Positions 59,117-64,000 of a stretch of DNA of 64,000 bases are shown piece by piece. Below the pieces are notes generated by a model. The model saw only the letters and a program-made list of their open reading frames with translations, had not been told where the DNA came from and searched no databases. The stretch lies in the NCBI GenBank assembly GCA_023458755.1, contig JAEWYE010000008.1:1-64000 (forward strand). The letters are read 5' to 3'. The DNA is from Bacillota bacterium (GTDB taxonomy: Bacteria; Bacillota; Clostridia; Oscillospirales; Acutalibacteraceae). Every line of letters begins with the position of its first letter. The stretch's first letter is position 1. The translations under genes and the position numbers were made by a program.

Positions 59117-59740
59117 ATGGAAAATACAAAAGAAACGATTATATATGAGGCGCTTTCTTTGTTTTCGGACAAAGGCTACGATGGGGTTTCCATGCGGGAC
59201 ATAGCAAGTGCGGTGGGAATTAAAGCAGCATCCATCTACAATCATTTTAAAAGCAAAGAAGATATTTTTAACAGCATTTTAGCGGAGATGTCCAAACGAT
59301 ACGAGCAGGCTGCCTTGAGCATGCAGGTGCCAGACGGGGATATCGGCGCGGTGGCGGAAACATACATGCATATTACCGAGGACTCTCTTGTACAAATTGC
59401 CAAGAGTATGTTTCTCTATTTTTTAAAAGATGACTTCGCATCGAAATTCCGGCGGATGCTTACCGTTGAGCAATATCGAAGCACGCATGTCGGAGAAGTT
59501 TTTCAAAAGTTTCTGCTTGACGGGGTCCTATTGTTTCAGCAAAATTTGTTCGACAGTATGATGAAGCAAGGCGGTTTTGTTCGGTGCGACCCTTATATTA
59601 TGGCGCTCCACTTTTATTCACCCATTTTTTTACTGCTGTGCAAATATGACTGTTTACCGGATAAAGAAGATGAGGCGTTGGAAACTTTGGAAAAGCATGT
59701 ACGGCAGTTTTCCGCGCTTTATAACAAGCGTCTCGATTAA
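59117..59740 (+). CDS. TetR/AcrR family transcriptional regulator (207 aa)
   Basis: N-terminal HTH: IIYEALSLFSDKGYDGVSMRDIASAVGIKAASIYNHFKSKEDIF contains the TetR recognition helix (ASIYNHF); listed here in outline. The C-terminal ligand domain is helical. The gene is the third in the operon whose promoter has two matching palindromes at 58183-58221, so it probably represses its own transcription. RBS GTGGCTG is weak. A terminator follows at 59846-59885. Confidence 0.93.
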   Translation: MENTKETIIYEALSLFSDKGYDGVSMRDIASAVGIKAASIYNHFKSKEDIFNSILAEMSKRYEQAALSMQVPDGDIGAVAETYMHITEDSLVQIAKSMFLYFLKDDFASKFRRMLTVEQYRSTHVGEVFQKFLLDGVLLFQQNLFDSMMKQGGFVRCDPYIMALHFYSPIFLLLCKYDCLPDKEDEALETLEKHVRQFSALYNKRLD

Positions 59741-60051
59741 TAGAAAGCGCAATTATCTCAAAAGCTGCAGCAATCACATTATCCTTTGTCGGGGCTTGCT
59801 GAAAATATACAAGTTCCACACGAAGCTTTGTTGGTGAATAAGATACAGAAAGAGAAAGCCGCAAAGAGTTTCTCTTTCTGTTTTCTCGCATAACAAAATT
59901 GTCGAAATAAATCACATAACGAAATTTACAAACAAAAGTCTAGGTATTTTACTCTTTTTGTTGTATAATAGAAAAAGTTACCGCTCAATCGTCCGAAATT
60001 TCCCAAGTTAAGGAAATTTCTTTTTAATATTATTGTTTAGCGAGGAATGTC
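59741..60051. other. Intergenic region after TetR gene
   Basis: No gene is seen in these 311 bases. It holds the terminator at 59846-59885 and, upstream of the next gene, an isolated TATAAT (59964-59969) preceded by TTG (GTTGTATAATAG) with a poor -35 (TAGGTA, spacing 17). The remainder is AT-rich without recognisable features. Confidence 0.7.
59846..59885 (+). terminator. Terminator of the TetR operon
   Basis: CAGAAAGAGAAA (59846-59857) pairs with TTTCTCTTTCTG (59869-59880) followed by TTTTCTC. About 105 bases downstream of the regulator stop. Confidence 0.8.
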
Positions 60052-61116
60052 ATGCAGCAAAGATGTAAAGCCTGGATAAAGAAAAATTTATTATCCGTCA
60101 TAACACTTATTTTACCGGTTGTTATTCTTGTATTCTTTTTGCGCACGGAAGAAGGCGCAAAAAGTTTAAAGCAGGTACTTTTCCATCTGCAGCCGGTTTG
60201 GCTGCTCTGGATTGCGGTGGGCATTGTTTCCGGCTGGCTGCTGGAAGCCTATGTGCTGCATCTGTTTTGCAGGCATCTGCACAAAGACTGGTCATTCGGC
60301 CGCTCCTTCTATGTCGGAATGGTGGGGTTGTTTTACAGTTCACTGGCACCGTTCAATATGGGCGAACCGATGGAAGTTTACAATATGACCAAAATGGGAA
60401 TGAACGTCGGTGAAGCAAGTTCCATTATCGCGGTGAAGTCTTTGGTTCATCACGCGGTTACGTTTGTTTACGCTCTTTTCCTCATTTCGTTTGAACTGAG
60501 TTATTTTCAAACAAAGGTGAGCAATTTTTCCTTTATTACGCTTTTTGGTCTGGTTACCAACAGTCTGTTTATCGCTTTGGTTTTAATGTGCATGATAAAC
60601 GAGAAAATTACGAATTCCTTGCTGCAGGCAGCCGCACGTTTTCTGGATAAAATAAAACTGCATCGACTTGCAAAAAAGCTGAATACACAGGTGAGTGAAC
60701 AGCTTAAAATCTTTCACGACAGTTCAATAATAATCGGAAAGTCCTATTCTTTGTATATAGCGGCCATTGTACTGACTTTAGTTCAAATTACGGTTGCCAG
60801 TTTGATTTCTTACTTTGTTTACCGCAGCTTTAGTTTAAAAGGCGAATCGGTATTTACTATGGTCGCGGCGGATACGTTTGTTACCATGGTTGCATCCTTT
60901 GTTCCGCTGCCGGGTTCTTCCGGCGGAGCAGAAGGCGGCTTTTATTTGTTCTTTCAGGAGTTCTTCGGTTCTTCCATTATTCCGGCCATTACACTCTGGC
61001 GTATTTCCACCTACCATGTCCATATCTTTTTAGGCGGTATTCTTGTTTACATCGGGCGCAGACGTTACCGGGTCGAAAAGCAGCAAATAAGTGCTGAACG
61101 TACAGAAATGAAATAA
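60052..61116 (+). CDS. LPG-synthase-type (UPF0104/AglD) membrane protein (354 aa)
   Basis: Multi-span membrane protein related to the flippase domain of lysyl-phosphatidylglycerol synthase (MprF). Eight or so hydrophobic segments, with the family marker SLAPFNMGEPMEVYNMTK in an internal loop and VPLPGSSGGAEGGFYLFF near the C-terminus. It lacks the synthase domain, so it is likely a lipid-translocating or envelope protein. GCGAGGAATGTC precedes ATG. Confidence 0.9.
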   Translation: MQQRCKAWIKKNLLSVITLILPVVILVFFLRTEEGAKSLKQVLFHLQPVWLLWIAVGIVSGWLLEAYVLHLFCRHLHKDWSFGRSFYVGMVGLFYSSLAPFNMGEPMEVYNMTKMGMNVGEASSIIAVKSLVHHAVTFVYALFLISFELSYFQTKVSNFSFITLFGLVTNSLFIALVLMCMINEKITNSLLQAAARFLDKIKLHRLAKKLNTQVSEQLKIFHDSSIIIGKSYSLYIAAIVLTLVQITVASLISYFVYRSFSLKGESVFTMVAADTFVTMVASFVPLPGSSGGAEGGFYLFFQEFFGSSIIPAITLWRISTYHVHIFLGGILVYIGRRRYRVEKQQISAERTEMK

Positions 61117-61228
61117 GTACAATCCTTTGGGTCAGGACTATTACTATCATGTCTCGCTGCCGTATTACAGCTCTTGTAAAAAATCGGGCATGATAAAAAT
61201 CGATAAAATAATTGGTGGGGTTAATAAA

Positions 61229-61534
61229 ATGAATCCGTTAGAAACGACATTCACACAGGAATTGATCGAGAAATCCACTCAGGCTCAAAAAGTATGCACC
61301 TGCAATTTGACACGTTTCCTTCAAATGGTGGAAAAGAACGGCGGTGTAAAAACCGTAAAGAATGTGCTTTCAAAAGACCAGTATGCAGACGGCTTTGAAG
61401 CATTGAAAGCGTGCGGTCGGCTTGATCTATCGGTGGAGGCAGTGGTTACCCAGAGCCAATATGCCGAGCTTTTTACCGACGATGAGGTAAACATCTGCTT
61501 TATGCATCTTTGTGAGTGTGGCTATTTTCAGTAA
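61229..61534 (+). CDS. Small conserved protein with GRLDLSVEA motif (101 aa)
   Basis: Small protein whose middle (RFLQMVEKNGGVKTVKNVLS, then ALKACGRLDLSVEAVVT) and end (ELFTDDEVNICFMHLCECGY) form a pattern common to small uncharacterised bacterial proteins and the C-terminal regions of some larger nuclease-like proteins. The start is uncertain: ATG 61229 after GGTGGGG is chosen, ATG 61190 is possible. Contains several cysteines. No function assigned. Confidence 0.62.
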   Translation: MNPLETTFTQELIEKSTQAQKVCTCNLTRFLQMVEKNGGVKTVKNVLSKDQYADGFEALKACGRLDLSVEAVVTQSQYAELFTDDEVNICFMHLCECGYFQ

Positions 61535-61560
61535 ATATTAAATTAAAAACACGTATTAAA

Positions 61561-61600
61561 GCTGAGCATGGATATCTTCCAGCTCAGCCTCTTTGTTCTA
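61561..61600 (+). terminator. Hairpin after the 101-aa gene
   Basis: GCTGAGC and GCTCAGC arms with an internal TGGA/TCCA pairing, followed by CTCTTTGTTC. The T-tract is modest, so this is a weak terminator candidate. Confidence 0.45.
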
Positions 61601-61698
61601 TTTGGATTATTATAATCAACTTCTACAGGCATAAACTAATCTATATAGAATGTTTTCTAGAGTTGACTGACTATAGATGACAAAAGGAGAATTTTGTA

Positions 61699-62430
61699 AT
61701 GAAAAACAGCGCGGCTTTTTTTGACATTGACGGCACAATCTCCCGTGAAGGTTTAATCAGCGAAATGTTTAAAAAGATGATTAAATACGAGCTGATCGAC
61801 AACAGCAAGTGGTATAACGAGGTTGAACCGGCTTTTACCAGATGGGATAAACGTGTGGGCGATTATGATGTTTATTTGCAGAAGATGGTGGATATTTACA
61901 CCGAAACCGTAAAAAATACCAATGCGTTTCACATTGCCTATATTGCGCGGAAAGTAATCGAACAAAAAGGAGAACGCGTCTATACTTACTCACGTGATCG
62001 AATCAGGTGGCACAAAGAGCAGGGACATAAAGTAATTGCAATTTCAGGTTCTCCTGTAGAGTTGGTGCGTGAAATGTCTGAAAAATACGGCATGGATGAC
62101 TTTCGCGGAACGGTCTATCAAATCGGCAGCGACGGAATTTACAATGGAGAAATTATTCCTATGTGGGATTCTGAAAGCAAACAGAAAGCGGTACTGGATA
62201 TGGCGGAAAAATACGACATCGATCTTTCTAAAAGCTATGCCTATGGGGACACCAACGGTGATTTTACCATGATGAAGCTTGTGGGAAATCCGGTCGCAAT
62301 CAACCCAACCAAAGAGCTGCTTTCCCACATTCAGCAGGACGAACAGCTGAGACAGAAGATTTCGATTATTGTTGAGCGCAAGGATGCAACTTATCGCATG
62401 AATATAAACACGCTGGATTTAATTGATTAA
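61699..62430 (+). CDS. HAD-IB family phosphatase (243 aa)
   Basis: HAD-superfamily hydrolase. Motif I FFDIDGT (Asp9, Asp11), motif II in VIAISGSPVELVREM (Ser), and motif III/IV in AYGDTNGDFTMMKLVGNPVAINP. The HAD-IB class (SerB/YfhB-like) typically dephosphorylates phosphoserine-like or lipid phosphates; substrate unknown. Start follows AAAGGAGAATTTTGTA. No transmembrane segment. Confidence 0.93.
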   Translation: MKNSAAFFDIDGTISREGLISEMFKKMIKYELIDNSKWYNEVEPAFTRWDKRVGDYDVYLQKMVDIYTETVKNTNAFHIAYIARKVIEQKGERVYTYSRDRIRWHKEQGHKVIAISGSPVELVREMSEKYGMDDFRGTVYQIGSDGIYNGEIIPMWDSESKQKAVLDMAEKYDIDLSKSYAYGDTNGDFTMMKLVGNPVAINPTKELLSHIQQDEQLRQKISIIVERKDATYRMNINTLDLID

Positions 62431-62530
62431 AGTTTTGTTACTTTCCTTGTAAATCCGATTATTTTGGGCATGGTTATATGGTTCGGTTCATAAAATATCA
62501 GGATACTTGATGTTAACAGGAGAATCTGCC

Positions 62531-62812
62531 ATGATTATTGCCGCAGCCCAAATCAAACTCTATGCTCCGTTCGTACATTCATTAAAAGAAAAACGTATGG
62601 TTGTGAAAAGTATCACCAGCAAAGTTCAAAATAAATTCAATGCTTCCATTGCTGAAGTAGCGAAAAACGACGTGCATCAAACGATTCAGCTTGGCATTGC
62701 CTGTGTGTCGAACGACACTGTGCACGCGGACAGCACCCTTGACCATGTGCTGAATTATATTGAAGACAACACGGAAGCGGAACTTATGGATATTCAGCGG
62801 GAAGTGAGATAA
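62531..62812 (+). CDS. DUF503 (YlxP-like) protein (93 aa)
   Basis: Small ferredoxin-like protein of the DUF503 family: AAAQIKLYAPFVHSLKEKRM, then KFNASIAEVAKNDVHQTIQ and IACVSNDTVHADSTLDHVL, the family 'N.SVAEVD..DLWQ...IG.A.V..D' pattern with local substitutions. ATG 62531 follows AGGAGAATCTGCC. It lies directly before thpR. In some Firmicutes it is in the nusA-infB-rbfA operon; it is not here. Confidence 0.88.
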   Translation: MIIAAAQIKLYAPFVHSLKEKRMVVKSITSKVQNKFNASIAEVAKNDVHQTIQLGIACVSNDTVHADSTLDHVLNYIEDNTEAELMDIQREVR

Positions 62813-62821
62813 TAAAAGAAT

Positions 62822-63373
62822 ATGCGGTTATTTATTGCGATTAATTTTACGGATGAAATGAAAGAACAGCTATCCGGTACGATTCGGCATTTAAAAGAGT
62901 ATGCCGTTCAGGGCAACTTTACACGAAATGAAAATTTACACCTTACCCTTGCCTTCATTGGGGAAACGGCACGGGTAAACGAAGTAAAACAGGCCATGAA
63001 TGGGATTTGGGCGGAGTCTTTTCTACTGAATATCAGCGGACTTGGTAAATTCAGACGGGACGGCGGAGATATTTACTGGAAAGGTGCCGAGAAAACCCCG
63101 GAGTTACTATCTGTGTACCAACAGCTTTTTCAAGTGCTTACCGCAATGGGATTCCATCTGGAGAACAGGGAGTATAAACCTCATTTAACCCTAGGCAGAG
63201 AAGTGATTTTGCAGGAAGGCTTTGATAAAAACGCCTTCGAAAAAGAAATTCCAAAAATGAGTATGAAGGTGGAAAAAATCAGCCTCATGAAATCCGAGCG
63301 GATAAACGGCAAGCTTGTTTATACGGAAATTTACGCAAAAACGTTGGAACAGAAGCCGGCTATATCGAACTGA
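62822..63373 (+). CDS. thpR: RNA 2',3'-cyclic phosphodiesterase, 2H family (183 aa)
   Basis: 2H phosphoesterase of the ThpR/LigT class. MRLFIAINFTDEMKEQL starts the domain; the two H-x-T-x motifs are at His40 (HLTLAFIG) and His120 (HLTLGRE). It hydrolyses 2',3'-cyclic RNA ends. Length is typical. It lies 9 bases after the DUF503 stop and has only a weak ribosome site, suggesting translational coupling. Confidence 0.93.
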   Translation: MRLFIAINFTDEMKEQLSGTIRHLKEYAVQGNFTRNENLHLTLAFIGETARVNEVKQAMNGIWAESFLLNISGLGKFRRDGGDIYWKGAEKTPELLSVYQQLFQVLTAMGFHLENREYKPHLTLGREVILQEGFDKNAFEKEIPKMSMKVEKISLMKSERINGKLVYTEIYAKTLEQKPAISN

Positions 63374-63413
63374 ATTGAACATACCGGATTGTTATAGATC
63401 AATATAGTACTAA

Positions 63414-63453
63414 GGGACTGCAGCAAAAAAAGTGCTGCAGCCCCAGTTTTATT
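63414..63453 (+). terminator. Terminator between convergent thpR and permease genes
   Basis: GGGACTGCAGCA (63414-63425) pairs with TGCTGCAGCCCC (63433-63444), followed on the plus strand by AGTTTTATTT. It can serve thpR. On the minus strand the stem is followed by TTAGTACT, so it works mainly for the plus strand. Confidence 0.75.
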
Positions 63454-64000
63454 TCACAGTAGGGAAAACACATGCGGAAAATGCTAGCAGAAGAACAAGA
63501 ATCAGAACATTGATACCGGTGAATATACCAAGATATTTCAGCGGTTTTGCGTCTTTCGTCTTTACATAAAATTTAAAGGAAATCAAGCTTGCAAGCGACG
63601 CAATCAGCGTACCCAGCCCGCCGATATTGGTGCCCAAAACGAGCGCTTTTCCATGGCTCGTAAAGGTGGAAAGAAGAACCGCGCACGGTACATTGCTGAT
63701 GATTTGGCTCAAAAGAACCGAAAAAAACAGTTCATGTCCCGCAATCAGTGAAGCCAGCGCCGTGCGCACCGACTGAATATTCCCTATGTTGCCAACAAAA
63801 ATAAAAAAGCATACAAAGGTTGCCAGCAATCCGTAATCCGCTTTGCGGAAAAGATGTTTGTCTGCCCAAAAAACCGTTATGCAAACCGTTAAAAGTGTAA
63901 CCCGATAATCGACCAGATAGAATACGGTAACAATGCAAAGCGCAAACAGAATTGCATAAAGGAGAAGTTGCTTTTTGCTGCGGATAACGGATTTACTGTG
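63449..64000 (-). CDS. SLC13/ArsB-like permease, C-terminal part (runs off right edge)
   Basis: C-terminal segment of an ion-transporter-superfamily permease. An open frame continues to base 64000 without a start, with hydrophobic segments and the conserved ELFFSVLLSQIISNVPCAVLLS motif, plus VLGTNIGGLGTLIASLASL: an N-x-P-A-x-x-L pattern of DASS/arsenite-type transporters. Upstream residues (LLLYAILFALCIVTVFYLVD) are another membrane span. The substrate is not predictable. Confidence 0.88.
   Translation of the reverse strand, partial: HSKSVIRSKKQLLLYAILFALCIVTVFYLVDYRVTLLTVCITVFWADKHLFRKADYGLLATFVCFFIFVGNIGNIQSVRTALASLIAGHELFFSVLLSQIISNVPCAVLLSTFTSHGKALVLGTNIGGLGTLIASLASLISFKFYVKTKDAKPLKYLGIFTGINVLILVLLLAFSACVFPTVK

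Overview
The window looks like the chromosome of a spore-forming, Gram-positive Clostridia-type bacterium. The signs are strong AGGAGG-like ribosome sites before almost every gene, a gamma-type small acid-soluble spore protein gene, and typical Firmicutes families (DUF503, DUF1905, MATE, LPG-synthase TM). I cannot name a species. By eye the phage half and most of the defence cluster are richer in G+C than the chromosomal genes at the right end.

From the left edge to about 36.6 kb is a prophage of HK97-type capsid and siphovirus tail architecture, every gene on the minus strand. Read in its own direction (right to left) it has an early and replication module (sigma-region-4-like protein, DUF2800 nuclease, DUF2815 single-strand DNA binding protein, family A DNA polymerase, DUF4406 protein, P4/D5-type primase-helicase, VRR-NUC nuclease, SNF2 helicase). 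Next comes a DUF1492 (ArpU/RinA-like) late regulator, then packaging (HNH nuclease, P27-type small terminase, ParB-methyltransferase fusion, large terminase, portal) and head genes (ClpP-like protease, capsid, connectors). The tail module follows, including a -1 frameshifted chaperone pair at a clear A-AAA-AAC site. The lysis genes (holin, amidase) end at a strong terminator, and a separate cassette of serine recombinases runs off the left edge. No CI-like repressor was recognised and neither attachment site was established.

From 36.95 to 53.64 kb lies a plus-strand defence cluster with a near-consensus promoter: a Phd/YefM-like antitoxin without a toxin, a complete type I restriction-modification system (hsdM, hsdS, hsdR), a large ImmA/IrrE-type zinc protease, mcrB and mcrC, three unrecognised small to mid-sized genes, and a RecD-like helicase with a large unknown N-terminal half. 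From mcrB on, the genes overlap or nearly touch. The unknown genes between mcrC and the helicase are the best candidates here for undescribed components of a composite defence system.

From 53.87 kb to the end is ordinary chromosome: an alkyltransferase-like protein, carbonic anhydrase, a PhzF-family gene broken by an apparent one-base deletion, a DUF1905 protein, a MATE pump, a spore protein, a TetR-controlled operon with two operators on a consensus promoter, an LPG-synthase-like membrane protein, a HAD phosphatase, a DUF503 protein, ThpR, and the C-terminal part of an SLC13-like permease.
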